64,000 nt of DNA from Streptomyces sp. NBC_00259 (GCF_036181745.1 NZ_CP108080.1:3687501-3751500); one strand, 5' to 3'. Positions 24,905-33,821 are shown, counted from the first letter of the stretch. Numbers and translations are program-made. The notes: generated from the letters alone by a model not told the origin.

Positions 24905-27166
24905 TCAGCCGTTGCGCTTCCAGCGCGGCTTGTCGTCGCGGCGGCCGCCTCCGAAGGAGCCGGAGTTCGAGCCACCACCGCGGTGGTCGTCGCGGCGGCC
25001 GTACGGACGGTCGTGGCCGCCGGAGCGGAAGCCGCCGCCCGAGGGGCGGTCGTCACGACGGTCGCGGTTGAACGGACGGTCGCTGCCACCGCGGTGGTCG
25101 CGACGCTCGAAGCCACGGTCGTTGTCGCGGCGCTGGAAGCCGCCCGAGGGACGGTCGTTGTCGCGGCGGAAACCACCGGACGGACGGTCGTTGTCCCGGC
25201 GCTCGAAGGAACGGCCACCACGGTCGTCGCGACGGTCGTCACGGCGCTGGAAGCCGCCACGGTCGCCGTCCCGGCGGTCGTCACGACGGTCGTTGTCCCG
25301 GCGGAAGCCGCCCGACGGGCGGTCGTCGCGGCGGAAGCCGCCACGGTCGTCACGACGGTCGTTGTCGCGGCGCTGGAAGCCGCCCGAGGGACGGTCGTTG
25401 TCGCGGCGCTGGAAACCACCGGAGGGACGGTCGTTGTCGCGGCGCTGGAAGCCACCGGACGGACGGTCGTTGTCCCGGCGGAAACCACCACGGTCGTTGT
25501 CCCGGCGGTCGTCACGGCGCTGGAAGCCGCCACGGTCACCGCCACGGTCGCCACCGCGGTCGCGACGCTCGTAGTTGCCCCGGTCGTCGCGGTACGCCGG
25601 ACGCTCCTCGCGGGCCTCCCGTACCGGCTCCGCCTCGACGGCGGCCGCAACGGCCTCGGCCTCGGCCGCCTCCGTCACCTCGGCGACCGCGGCCTCCGGG
25701 TCCTCGCCCCGCTCGCGCGCGGCACGCGCGACCAGACGGTCGGCCTCCTCGCGCAGCTCGGCGGCGCGGCGCTGGACACGCTCCAGCTCCTTGGTGAGCT
25801 GGGCGACCTCGCGCTCGGCCTGCTTGGCCGCGTTGTTCGCGGAGTCGGCCTGGACCTCGGTCAGCGAACGGGCGCCGGTGATCTCGGCGACCTCCGGGTC
25901 GAACGCGCCGGCACCGCCGACGATGTGGCGCGAGGCGTCGACGCCCGCGTCCTCCATCAGACGGAAGATCTGGCGGCGCTGGTGCGGGAGCGCCAGCGAG
26001 ACGACCGTGCCGGACTGGCCGGCACGGGCGGTGCGGCCCGAACGGTGCAGGTAGTCCTTGTGGTCCCCGGCCGGGTCCACGTTCAGGACGAGGTCGATGC
26101 CGTCGACGTGGATACCGCGGGCGGCGACGTCGGTCGCCACCAGCGCGTTGACGTAACCGTCCTTGAAGTCGGCGAGGACGCGGGTGCGGGCACCCTGCGT
26201 CATGCCGCCGTGCAGCGCGTCGGCCTTCACGCCCGCGTCGACGAGCTGCTCGGCGATACGGTCGGCGCCCAGCTGCGTACGGACGAAGATGATCGTGCGA
26301 CCCTTGCGCGCGGCGATCGCGGCCGTGACCGGCGCCTTGTCCTTCGGCTTCACGACGAGGACGTGGTGGGTCATGGTCGTGACGTTGCCCTGGGCGCTGT
26401 CGACCTCGTGGCTGACCGGGTTGTTCAGGTAGCGCTTGACCAGGGTGCCGATCTCGTTCTCCATGGTGGCGGAGAAGAGCATGCGCTGGCCGCCCTCGGG
26501 CACCTGGTCGAGCAGCTCCGTGACCTCGGGCAGGAAGCCCAGGTCGGACATCTGGTCGGCCTCGTCGAGGACCGCGACCTGGACGTTCTCGAGGGAGCAG
26601 GCGCCACGGTTGATGATGTCGCGCAGTCGGCCCGGGGTGGCGACGAGGATGTCGACGCCGCGCTCGAGCGCGTAGATCTGGTTACCCATGGACGTACCGC
26701 CGCAGACGACCTTGATCTTCAGGCCGAGGACGTCGCCGTAGGGCTGGAGGGCGTCCGCGACCTGCATCGCGAGCTCACGGGTCGGGGTGAGGATGACGGC
26801 GCGGGGCTTCTTCTTCTCGGTCTGGCCGCCGGCCAGCGTGGCCAGGGTCGGCAGACCGAAGGAGAGGGTCTTGCCGGAGCCGGTACGGCCACGGCCCAGG
26901 ATGTCCTTGCCGGCCAGGGCGTCCGGGATGGTCGCGGCCTGGATCGGGAACGGGACGGTGACACCGTTCTGGGCGAGCTTGCGGACGACGCCCTCGGGGA
27001 GACCGAGGTCGCCGAAGGTCACGTCGGGGGTGCTGGGGGCCTCGGTGTCGGCCGTGTCGGCCGCCTCGGCCTCGACGACGTTCTCGACGTTCTCGACGCT
27101 CTGCGCGTCGTCGATGTTCTCGTCGTTCTCGGGCAGGACGGCACGGTCAGTACTGGAAATGGACAT
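24905..27166 (-). CDS. DEAD-box RNA helicase with long Arg/Gly/Asp-rich tail
   Basis: A 753-residue ATP-dependent RNA helicase. After an acidic leader come the Q-motif region, Walker A GRGRTGSGKT, PTRELA, GG, TPGRL, DEAD, SAT and HRSGRTARAG in order (about 50-410). A helical Ala/Glu segment follows at about 440-510. About 200 residues of tandem repeats end the protein (RRDNDRPSGGFQ / RRDDRGGF type), an RGG-like disordered tail that binds RNA and may promote condensate formation. The core resembles RhlE/CsdA enzymes used in ribosome assembly and cold adaptation. GGAAGG lies 12-13 bases before the ATG, longer than usual. The GC-biased tail produces long spurious open frames on the other strand. 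Confidence 0.93.
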   Translation of the reverse strand: MSISSTDRAVLPENDENIDDAQSVENVENVVEAEAADTADTEAPSTPDVTFGDLGLPEGVVRKLAQNGVTVPFPIQAATIPDALAGKDILGRGRTGSGKTLSFGLPTLATLAGGQTEKKKPRAVILTPTRELAMQVADALQPYGDVLGLKIKVVCGGTSMGNQIYALERGVDILVATPGRLRDIINRGACSLENVQVAVLDEADQMSDLGFLPEVTELLDQVPEGGQRMLFSATMENEIGTLVKRYLNNPVSHEVDSAQGNVTTMTHHVLVVKPKDKAPVTAAIAARKGRTIIFVRTQLGADRIAEQLVDAGVKADALHGGMTQGARTRVLADFKDGYVNALVATDVAARGIHVDGIDLVLNVDPAGDHKDYLHRSGRTARAGQSGTVVSLALPHQRRQIFRLMEDAGVDASRHIVGGAGAFDPEVAEITGARSLTEVQADSANNAAKQAEREVAQLTKELERVQRRAAELREEADRLVARAARERGEDPEAAVAEVTEAAEAEAVAAAVEAEPVREAREERPAYRDDRGNYERRDRGGDRGGDRGGFQRRDDRRDNDRGGFRRDNDRPSGGFQRRDNDRPSGGFQRRDNDRPSGGFQRRDNDRRDDRGGFRRDDRPSGGFRRDNDRRDDRRDGDRGGFQRRDDRRDDRGGRSFERRDNDRPSGGFRRDNDRPSGGFQRRDNDRGFERRDHRGGSDRPFNRDRRDDRPSGGGFRSGGHDRPYGRRDDHRGGGSNSGSFGGGRRDDKPRWKRNG

Positions 27167-27483
27167 GCGAAATGCGAAACCTTCCGGAGTCTCGGCACGC
27201 GCCCAAACTCCGTGATTCGCAATTCGACCGCCTCAATGCGGTCAGCCACGGCAAGGGAGAGTACGCGCCACACGCGGCGCGCTTCTGCTGGCGCCGGGCA
27301 AATGGGATCAAACGATCTACCACCATACGCACCCTCACCCTCCGATGGCAAACCGCCGCCCTGCGTCGCTCGTCACACTCCTCGGCCTCCCCTCGAAGCC
27401 CCTCGGCTTCCCGAAGGCCGTTCGCTGCCCGAAAGCCGTTGGCTGCCCGACGCCCGGTACCTACGCCGTGACCCGGCGGGCGG
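27167..27483. other. Leader/promoter region of the DEAD-box helicase gene
   Basis: About 320 bp without a gene. It precedes the helicase on the minus strand and contains a small GACCGC/GCGGTC hairpin near 27222-27240. Helicases of this type often have long regulated leaders, but no known motif is visible. Confidence 0.5.
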
Positions 27484-28068
27484 TCACTCAGGCCCCATCT
27501 GCGGCGAGGCTTCCGGCTCGATCCGCAGCTCGTCCTCCTCGTCGTCGATGGCCTCCCGCATCGCGCCCATCTGCGTATCGGCCGCCGGTGACGCGGTCGG
27601 CGGCTCGGTCGGCGGCTCGCTGGGGTCCGGATCCGGGTCCGGGCCGGGCGGGCTCGGGTCCGTGGGCGGCGTCGGCTCGGCCGGTGGAGTGGGATCCGTG
27701 GGCGAGGTGGGATCGCCCGGCGTCGTGGGCCACTGGGGCTCGAGCGGCTTCGGGCCGCCGTCGCCCTTCGGCGGGGTCGCCGGGGGCGCCACGGTGGCGC
27801 CCGGGCTCGCCGTGCCGCTGGGCTTCCCGCTCCTGGCCCCCGCCTCGGAAGGCGCGGCTCCGCCCATGCCCGTACGGCCGTGGCCACCGGCTGCGCCGGG
27901 CGCGGCGCCTCCGCCGTCCGGTTCCGCCGCGGTGCCGCGGTGCGGGGACTTCACGGGCACCGGCTCGTCGGCGCCGTCGCTCACGCTCATGCAGCCGGCG
28001 GAGGCCGCGGCTGCCAGGGCGGAGGCGATCCAAACGGCACAACGGCCTGGGGCGGACAACTGGCGCAC
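27484..28068 (-). CDS. Proline-rich lipoprotein of unknown function
   Basis: A 194-residue predicted lipoprotein: n-region MRQLSAPGRC, hydrophobic core VWIASALAAAA, lipobox ASAGC at residues 22-26. The mature part is entirely low-complexity (Gly/Ala/Pro, then DPTPPAEPTPP and DPDPDPSEPP repeats), ending in an acidic helix (MREAIDDEEDELRIEPE). GTG 28068 is chosen because GGAGG sits eight bases upstream and it gives a proper-length signal; starts at 28095 and 28128 are in frame. No recognisable family. Confidence 0.65.
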   Translation of the reverse strand: MRQLSAPGRCAVWIASALAAAASAGCMSVSDGADEPVPVKSPHRGTAAEPDGGGAAPGAAGGHGRTGMGGAAPSEAGARSGKPSGTASPGATVAPPATPPKGDGGPKPLEPQWPTTPGDPTSPTDPTPPAEPTPPTDPSPPGPDPDPDPSEPPTEPPTASPAADTQMGAMREAIDDEEDELRIEPEASPQMGPE

Positions 28069-28162
28069 GGGCGGCACCTCCGGGACACGGGACACGGGTT
28101 TCCCTGCCCAACTCCCTTTGCCCCGCAAGGGACACGCCCCCCGGGAGGCGGCTCCGTGCCCG

Positions 28163-28525
28163 CTAGCCCTCCAGCCCTCCCGTCAGGCCCGCCCCCAGCA
28201 CCACCGCGCCCAGCCCGACCAGCAGCGACACCAGCACGTTCGCCACCGCCAGGAAGCCCCAGCCGCGCTCGGCCAGCCTGAGCGTCTCGTACGAGAAGGT
28301 CGAGTACGTCGACAGCGCCCCGCACAGCCCGGTGCCCAGCAGCGCGTACGTCCCCGAGCCGACCGAGGCTCCGGCCAGCACCCCCAGCACGAAGCTCCCC
28401 GACGCGTTCACGACGAAGGTGCCCCACGGGAACACCGAGTCGTGCCGCAGCTGCACCTCACGGTCCATCAGATAGCGCAGCGGGGCGCCCACCGCCGCTC
28501 CCACGATCACCAGGACCCAGTTCAT
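28163..28525 (-). CDS. crcB: CrcB fluoride channel subunit (short)
   Basis: A 120-residue four-helix membrane protein of the Fluc/CrcB family: GAAVGAPLRYLMD near the N terminus, NASGSFVLGVLAG in helix 2 and STYSTFSYETLRL in the break of helix 3, the fluoride-conducting signature. Its ATG overlaps the stop of the upstream crcB by 4 bp (ATGA), so the two are translationally coupled and probably form a hetero-dimeric channel that lets fluoride leave the cell. Confidence 0.93.
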   Translation of the reverse strand: MNWVLVIVGAAVGAPLRYLMDREVQLRHDSVFPWGTFVVNASGSFVLGVLAGASVGSGTYALLGTGLCGALSTYSTFSYETLRLAERGWGFLAVANVLVSLLVGLGAVVLGAGLTGGLEG

Positions 28526-29166
28526 GGACCCACCATCCTGCGGGTCACCGACGCCCCCAGCCACACCGCGCCCAGCGCCCCCGCGACCGTGGCCGCGGCG
28601 TACGCGAGGGCGGCGCCGCTCTGCTGACGCTCCAGCAGCCCGGCGAAGTCCAGGGCGTACGTCGAGAAGGTGGTGAATCCGCCGAGCACCCCGACGCCGA
28701 GGAACGGCCGCGCGAGCGGCCGCCTGACCACCTGACGCTCGCTCACCAGCACCATGAGGACGCCGATGAGCGCACACCCGAGCACGTTGATGGCGAACGT
28801 GGCCCAAACGGACGGCCAGGCCAGGGACACCGCGTACCGCGCGGTCGCCCCGATCACCCCGCCCGCCGAAACCGCCGCGAGGACCTTCCACTTCGCGGCA
28901 CCCGCGGTTTCCGCCCGCTGGGCCGGCACATGGAGGTCGACGTCCGGATCGATCGCCTGCGGACGCCGATCGCGGGAGTGCGGATCGCGCTTACTCCGAT
29001 CGCGGGAGTGCGGATCGCGCTTACTCCGATCGCGGGAGTGCGGATCGCGCTTACTCCGATCGCGGGAGTGCGGATCTCGGGAGTGCGGATCTCGGGAGTG
29101 CGGATCTCGGGAGTGCGGATCGTGCGGGTTCGGTTCGGGGGAGGCCGGACCGGGGTGTTCACTCAT
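28522..29166 (-). CDS. crcB: CrcB fluoride channel subunit with repeat-bearing N-terminal extension
   Basis: A 214-residue CrcB paralogue. The last 125 residues are the four-helix channel (GGVIGATARYAVSL; NVLGCALIG; GFTTFSTYALDF). The first 90 residues are hydrophilic and include tandem DPHSR and DPHSRDRSKR repeats at about 15-65, absent from typical CrcB (about 125 residues). The repeat region is highly charged and presumably cytoplasmic. The ATG overlaps the stop of the upstream zincin-like gene by 4 bp, and the downstream crcB overlaps its own stop by 4 bp: a compact three-gene operon. Confidence 0.9.
   Translation of the reverse strand: MSEHPGPASPEPNPHDPHSRDPHSRDPHSRDPHSRDRSKRDPHSRDRSKRDPHSRDRSKRDPHSRDRRPQAIDPDVDLHVPAQRAETAGAAKWKVLAAVSAGGVIGATARYAVSLAWPSVWATFAINVLGCALIGVLMVLVSERQVVRRPLARPFLGVGVLGGFTTFSTYALDFAGLLERQQSGAALAYAAATVAGALGAVWLGASVTRRMVGP
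28971..29120. repeat. Coding minisatellite: three 30-bp plus four 15-bp units in crcB
   Basis: Three identical 30-bp units start at 28971, 29001 and 29031 and encode DPHSRDRSKR. These are followed by 15-bp units to 29120 encoding DPHSR. Units keep the frame, and copy number is likely to vary. Confidence 0.9.
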
Positions 29167-29513
29167 CCGTACCCCAGGGCGTGCAGCCGCTCGTCGTCGA
29201 TCCCGAAGTGGTGCGCGATCTCATGGACGACCGTGATCTCGGTCTCCTCGACCACGTCCTCGCGGGAATCGCACATCCGCAGCGTCGGCCCCCGGTAGAT
29301 CGTGATCCGGTCCGGGAGCACGCCCGCGTACCACTCGCCGCGATCGGTCAGCGGAGTCCCCTCGTACAGCCCGAGCAGCTCGGGGTCGGACGGGTCGGGT
29401 TCGTCCTCGACGAACACGGCGACATTGTCCATCAGGCGTGTCAGCTCCGGCGGGATCCTGTCCAGCGCCTCGGCGACCAGTTCCTCGAACTCCTCGCGCG
29501 TCATCTCCAGCAC
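29163..29513 (-). CDS. Minimal zincin-like metallopeptidase (DUF1025-type)
   Basis: A 116-residue cytosolic protein with the zincin motif VHEIAHHFGIDDERLHALGY near the C terminus (HExxHxxGxxD). This, with the short length, identifies the small 'possibl zinc metallo-peptidase' family (PF06262) of actinobacteria. Substrate unknown. GTG at 29513 (reading VLEMTREEF) follows a -10-like GACAAT by six bases and lacks a ribosome site, consistent with leaderless initiation; ATG at 29504 is the alternative. It leads the crcB operon through an ATGA overlap. Confidence 0.87.
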   Translation of the reverse strand: MLEMTREEFEELVAEALDRIPPELTRLMDNVAVFVEDEPDPSDPELLGLYEGTPLTDRGEWYAGVLPDRITIYRGPTLRMCDSREDVVEETEITVVHEIAHHFGIDDERLHALGYG

Positions 29514-29584
29514 CCGGCCATTGTCACGCACATGCGCCCCGGCGGGCGGGCATAGCCTGCCGCGCACATGGGCATACGGGACCA

Positions 29585-31138
29585 ATGGCCGCTCGTGAAC
29601 GGCTCCATGCCGGCCTCGCCCGCCTCAAGCGCCACTACCGCTCGCGCCACACAAGCCCCATCAGCACCCTCGTCCACACACCCCACCCGTACGGCCGCGC
29701 CCTCGGGCTGATCGTCGTCGTCCTGCTGGGGGCTTGGCTCGGCCTGCTGATCGTGGGGTCCGTCCGTACGCCGGTCGGCCCCATGGACACCAGCATGACG
29801 CTCCGCCCCTCCCTCTCCGGCGGCACGAAGATCAACGTGTCCCCGCTCGGCGCCCTCGAACTCGATTCGCACACGGCACCCATCCGCCTCGACGTCGACA
29901 TCGACCAGCTCGACCCGGTCCGCTCCCAGGCCCTCGTCGAACACCCCGAGCGTCTCGCCGGCCTCCAGGAGGAGGTCACCCAGGACGTCGCGGCCGGCAC
30001 CCGCGAGCTGGCCCTGCGCTCCTGCGTCGCCGTCGTCTCCGGCGCCACCGCCCTGGGCCTCGCGGTCTTCCGCCGCCCGCGCCGCGCCCTCGCCGCCGGC
30101 GGACTCGCGTTCACCCTGCTGGCGGCCTCCGGCATCAGCGCGTACACCACCTGGAACCCGCAGTCGGTCCTGGAGCCGAAGTTCTCCGGCCTGCTCAGCA
30201 GCGCCCCCTCGGTGGTCGGCAACGCGCGCTCGATCGTCACCGAGTTCGACGTCTACCAGAAGGAGTTGGCGCGCCTCGTCACCAACGTCACCAAGCTGTA
30301 CGAGGCGACCTCCACGCTCCCCGTCTACCAGCCGGACCCGGGCACCATGCGGGTCCTGCACGTCTCCGACATCCACCTCAACCCGGCGTCGTGGCACATC
30401 ATCGGCTCGCTCGTGGAGCAGTACGACATCGACGTGATCATCGACTCCGGCGACACCATGGACCACGGCACCGCGGCCGAGAACACCTTCCTGGACCCGA
30501 TCCCGGATCTCGGCGCGCCGTACGTCTGGGTCCGCGGCAACCACGACTCGATCGTCACCCAGCGCTACCTCCAGCGCCTCAAGCACGTCCACGTCCTCGA
30601 CGAGGGCCGCGCGGTCACCGTGGCCGGGCTGCGAGTGGCGGGCACGGGCGACCCCCAGTTCACGCCGGACCGCTCGACGGTTGCCCAGGGCGACCCCGCC
30701 GAGCGCATGGCCGGGATCCGCCTCGCCTCCGCCCTCCGCGACCAGAGCCGTGCCGGCACCCCCGTCGACATCGCGGTCGCCCACAACCCCGTCGCCGCCC
30801 GTGAGACCGACGGCGAGGTCCCGCTCGTCCTCGCGGGCCACGTCCACCACCGCGAGACCGAGCTCCTGCCGCTCGGCACCCGCCTCAAGATCGAGGGCTC
30901 CACGGGAGGCGGCGGACTGCGCGCCGTCGAGAACGAGAAGCCGGAGAAGGTCCGCGCCTCCGTCCTCTACCTCGACCGGGGCACCCGCACCCTCCAGGCC
31001 TGGGACGAGATCACCCTGGGCGGCCTGGGCCTCACCACGGCCGAGGTCAGCCGCCACCTGGCCACCGAGCCGCCACCACAGGGCCCCGACGCCGAGCGCA
31101 CCACGCCCCCGGCGACCCTGCCCTCCCCCGCCTCGTAA
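29585..31138 (+). CDS. Membrane-anchored calcineurin-like metallophosphoesterase
   Basis: A 517-residue protein. TM1 is at about 38-58, a periplasmic-type region follows, two more hydrophobic segments lie near 140-190, and a metallophosphoesterase domain spans about 255-470. The five metal-binding motifs are visible: SDIHLN, DSGDTMDHG, RGNHDS, AHNPVA (H) and AGHVHHRE. It probably hydrolyses a phosphoester or nucleotide at the membrane; substrate unknown. The ATG at 29585 lacks a clear ribosome site and follows CATACG by six bases, so it may also be leaderless. The C-terminal 35 residues are Pro/Thr-rich. It is divergent from the zincin-crcB operon across 70 bp. Confidence 0.87.
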   Translation: MAARERLHAGLARLKRHYRSRHTSPISTLVHTPHPYGRALGLIVVVLLGAWLGLLIVGSVRTPVGPMDTSMTLRPSLSGGTKINVSPLGALELDSHTAPIRLDVDIDQLDPVRSQALVEHPERLAGLQEEVTQDVAAGTRELALRSCVAVVSGATALGLAVFRRPRRALAAGGLAFTLLAASGISAYTTWNPQSVLEPKFSGLLSSAPSVVGNARSIVTEFDVYQKELARLVTNVTKLYEATSTLPVYQPDPGTMRVLHVSDIHLNPASWHIIGSLVEQYDIDVIIDSGDTMDHGTAAENTFLDPIPDLGAPYVWVRGNHDSIVTQRYLQRLKHVHVLDEGRAVTVAGLRVAGTGDPQFTPDRSTVAQGDPAERMAGIRLASALRDQSRAGTPVDIAVAHNPVAARETDGEVPLVLAGHVHHRETELLPLGTRLKIEGSTGGGGLRAVENEKPEKVRASVLYLDRGTRTLQAWDEITLGGLGLTTAEVSRHLATEPPPQGPDAERTTPPATLPSPAS

Positions 31139-31218
31139 ACCGTTTTGGCGATAGGTCCCCGCATCCCATATGCTTCTCACGTCCCCGACGCGCTGCGAAG
31201 CGCCCAGGCGGGCCCTTA

Positions 31219-31291
31219 GCCCTCATCGTCTAGTGGCCCAGGACGCCGCCCTTTCAAGGCGGTAGCACGGGTTCGAATCCCGTTGGGGGCA
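31219..31291 (+). tRNA. tRNA-Glu (UUC)
   Basis: 73 nt, acceptor GCCCTCA/TGGGGGC (with a T-G pair), anticodon TTC in CTTTCAA, T-loop TTCGAAT. A TATGCT -10-like box lies at 31169-31174. First of a three-tRNA cluster. Confidence 0.95.
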
Positions 31292-31337
31292 CGTACAACC
31301 GTGTGCGAGACTTGCTCTCGCACAATGCATCACCTCT

Positions 31338-31412
31338 GGTCCTGTGGAGCAGTTTGGAGTGCTCGCCACCCTGTCAAGGTGGAGGCCGCGGGTTCAAATC
31401 CCGTCAGGACCG
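31338..31412 (+). tRNA. tRNA-Asp (GUC), copy 1
   Basis: 75 nt, acceptor GGTCCTG/CAGGACC, anticodon GTC in loop CTGTCAA, T-loop TTCAAAT. Identical to the copy at 40316-40390. Confidence 0.95.
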
Positions 31413-31435
31413 CTGCGACTCTTCGTGAGTCGCGT

Positions 31436-31509
31436 GGCTGGGTAGCTCAGTTGGTACGAGCGTCCGCCTGAAAAGCGGAAGGTCGCCGGTTCGACCCCGG
31501 CCCCAGCCA
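31436..31509 (+). tRNA. tRNA-Phe (GAA)
   Basis: 74 nt, acceptor GGCTGGG/CCCAGCC, anticodon GAA in TGAAAAG, T-loop TTCGACC. Last of the Glu-Asp-Phe cluster. Confidence 0.95.
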
Positions 31510-31515
31510 CCGTAC

Positions 31516-31548
31516 CGAAGGCCCCGATCCTCTGGATCGGGGCCTTCG
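31516..31548 (+). terminator. Terminator of the Glu-Asp-Phe tRNA cluster
   Basis: 15-bp perfect stem CGAAGGCCCCGATCC with a TCT loop, seven bases after tRNA-Phe. Confidence 0.9.
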
Positions 31549-31666
31549 TCGTACCCGGGATCCGCCCCCCGGGCCCACCCCCGAAATGGCATGCCCGTGT
31601 CGGAGGTCGTTGCTACGCTCCAGCGGCCCGCCGCCCGGGCGGGCGTCACAGGGGAGGGGACACACC

Positions 31667-33769
31667 TTGGGAAGACGCTTCCGAGGCAGAACGACGGCGG
31701 TGATCGCCGTCGCGGCGCTGGGTGTCATGACGGCGCCGGGAGCGGCGGTGGCGGCGGAGAACCAGCCGCCGTCGCAGCCGCTGATCAGTGAGCTGAAGAC
31801 GGGCTACGAGGGATGCGCCACGGGCGAGAACCGGTTGTACGTCGCCCAGCCGCCCGCACTCACGGCCGTTCTCCGAGACCCCGACGCGGTGCCGCCGCTG
31901 TACGTGGGGCTCACGGCGCAGTTCGAGATGTGGTGGACCGATCCGCAGGGGCAGGAACAGCGCAGGTCCTACTCGTCGGAGTACCAGCAGGGCTCGGGCA
32001 GCTCACACCGTTGGCAGGTGCCCGCGGACATTCCGGCCGACACGTTGATCTCCTGGCGGGTCCGCGCCTTCGACGGCACGGCATGGTCGCCCTGGAGTTC
32101 CGACGGTAATGGGGCGCCCTGTCAGTTCATTCACGACAAAGTGAGCCCCGAGAAGGCCACGGTGACATCGACCGACTATCCGGCCGACACCTGGACGGAC
32201 GGCGAAGGTGTCTACGGCAGCTTCACGGTCGACTCGCCGTCCGACGACGTCGTGAGGTACGAGTACGGCTTCATGGGCGGTCCGTACGGTTCCGCGGAGC
32301 CGGAAACGCCCGGGGGATCGGTCACGATCCGGCACCTCCCTCTTCGGTACGGGCCGGACCGGCTCGATGTGTACGCGGTGGACCGGTCCGGTCGGCGCAG
32401 CGGCACCACGTACTACTCCTTCGGCGTGAACAGGGGTCGCGCCCCCTTGGCCCACTGGAAGCTCGCCGACCCGGCCGGCTCCCGGAGCGCCACCGCCGAG
32501 AACGGCCCCGTCGCACGGGCCGGGGCCGGCGTCACCTTCGGCGCCGCCGCGCCGAGCGGGACCGGGCTCACCAGCACCGCCCGCCTGGACGGCTCCGGGC
32601 ACGGCTTCCTGACGCCGGACGTTCCCGCCGTCACACCCGGGAAGACCTTTGCCGTGGGCGGCTGGGTACGCCCGGAGCGGACCGACCGGGACATGACCGC
32701 CGTCAGCCAGGACGCCGGGACGACGGCCCCGGGCTTCACCCTGGGGCTGCGCACGGCGGACACGGCGCCCGTCTGGTCGTTCGAGATCGGCGACGCGAAG
32801 GTCAGCGGCAGTGCTCCCGAGACCGGCGAATGGGCGTACGTCCTCGGGCTGTACGACGCGGAGACCGGCACCGCGCGGCTGTACGTCAACGGGACCGAGA
32901 CCGGCACCGCCGTGCAGGCCACCCCTTCGACCGCGAGCGGCAATCTGCAGATCGGGCGCGCCAAGGGCAAGCTCGGCTACCGGGACCGCTGGCAGGGCGA
33001 GATCGGTGATGTCCGGACGTACGACCGGGTCGTCGTCCCCGAGGAACTGACCCGGCTCGCCCGCCGCGCCGCACAGCAGACAGGGCACTGGTCCCTCGAA
33101 TCCGCCCCCGACGGAGTCTCCCAGGAGGAGAGCGGCGGGCAGGCGCTGCGACTCGGCGGTGGAGCCTCGATCTACACGCAGTCGCAGGAGTGCGATCTGC
33201 TGGATCCGGAGTGCGTCCCCGCGCCCTGGCCGCTGGACGGCGAGGGGCACCTCGAACTGGACGGCGTGGACGGGTACGCGGCCACCGAGGAGCCCGTTGT
33301 CGACACCAGCGACAGCTTCACTCTCGCCGTACGGGTGAGGCTCACCGACCGTGAGCCGGCCGGCCCCATGACCGTCCTGTCGCAGCGCGGAGAACAGGCC
33401 GACGCGTTCCGACTCCGCTACGTCCCCGCCGAGTACCGCTGGCAGCTCGTCATGACACACGCGGATACGGCCGGCGCGCAGGAGACCGTGGTGGCTTCGA
33501 TCGCGTCACCGGACGGCGGCGAAGGGTCCGGACACCGGCTGGCGATCGTCTACGACGACGCGGCGGACCAGATCCGGCTCTACCTGGACGGGCACACGAC
33601 CGTCGGCTCGACGGCCGCTTTCCGAAGTGCGTGGAAGAGCGGCGGCGGCCTTCAGGTCGGCAGGGCCACGGCCGGTGACGGCTGGAGCGAGTACCTGCAT
33701 GGTTCGGTGGACGAGATCCGTTCGTTCTCGGGTGCCCTGACCGCCACCGAGGTCGTTCAGTTCGGCTGA
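31667..33769 (+). CDS. Secreted LamG-domain (concanavalin-like) protein
   Basis: A 700-residue exported protein. Signal peptide at about 1-30 (GRRFRGRTTAVIAVAALGVM, AVAAEN cleavage). An N-terminal fibronectin-III-like part at about 35-260 (FEMWWTDPQGQEQ; LISWRVRAFDGTAWSPWS). Two LamG/laminin-G-like beta-sandwiches lie at about 265-455 and 475-700 (WVRPERTDRDMTAVSQD; LYVNGTETGTA; LQIGRAKG; LHGSVDEIRSFSGAL). LamG domains bind glycans or calcium; no enzymatic domain is present. TTG at 31667 is chosen: it has GGGGAGGGG seven bases upstream and gives a clean signal peptide. Earlier in-frame starts would add a Cys/Arg-rich stretch. Monocistronic between two terminators. Confidence 0.85.
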   Translation: MGRRFRGRTTAVIAVAALGVMTAPGAAVAAENQPPSQPLISELKTGYEGCATGENRLYVAQPPALTAVLRDPDAVPPLYVGLTAQFEMWWTDPQGQEQRRSYSSEYQQGSGSSHRWQVPADIPADTLISWRVRAFDGTAWSPWSSDGNGAPCQFIHDKVSPEKATVTSTDYPADTWTDGEGVYGSFTVDSPSDDVVRYEYGFMGGPYGSAEPETPGGSVTIRHLPLRYGPDRLDVYAVDRSGRRSGTTYYSFGVNRGRAPLAHWKLADPAGSRSATAENGPVARAGAGVTFGAAAPSGTGLTSTARLDGSGHGFLTPDVPAVTPGKTFAVGGWVRPERTDRDMTAVSQDAGTTAPGFTLGLRTADTAPVWSFEIGDAKVSGSAPETGEWAYVLGLYDAETGTARLYVNGTETGTAVQATPSTASGNLQIGRAKGKLGYRDRWQGEIGDVRTYDRVVVPEELTRLARRAAQQTGHWSLESAPDGVSQEESGGQALRLGGGASIYTQSQECDLLDPECVPAPWPLDGEGHLELDGVDGYAATEEPVVDTSDSFTLAVRVRLTDREPAGPMTVLSQRGEQADAFRLRYVPAEYRWQLVMTHADTAGAQETVVASIASPDGGEGSGHRLAIVYDDAADQIRLYLDGHTTVGSTAAFRSAWKSGGGLQVGRATAGDGWSEYLHGSVDEIRSFSGALTATEVVQFG

Positions 33770-33775
33770 TGACCG

Positions 33776-33805
33776 GTGGGGCCCGTCCTTCCGGACGGGC
33801 CCCAC
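33776..33805. terminator. Bidirectional terminator between LamG and ccdA-like genes
   Basis: 13-bp perfect stem GTGGGGCCCGTCC with a TTCC loop between convergent genes. Confidence 0.9.
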
Positions 33806-33821
33806 AGCGGAAGCGGACCGC

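Noticed and set aside
24695..28627. 1310-codon open frame opposite the DEAD-box helicase
   Set aside because: It is the GC-rich mirror of the RGG-like repeats (long Val/Thr/Ala/Arg runs) and overlaps a well-supported helicase with all motifs; no ribosome site or family.
28971..29120. CRISPR-like array
   Set aside because: Repeats are contiguous with no unique spacers and are in frame with CrcB; it is a coding minisatellite.
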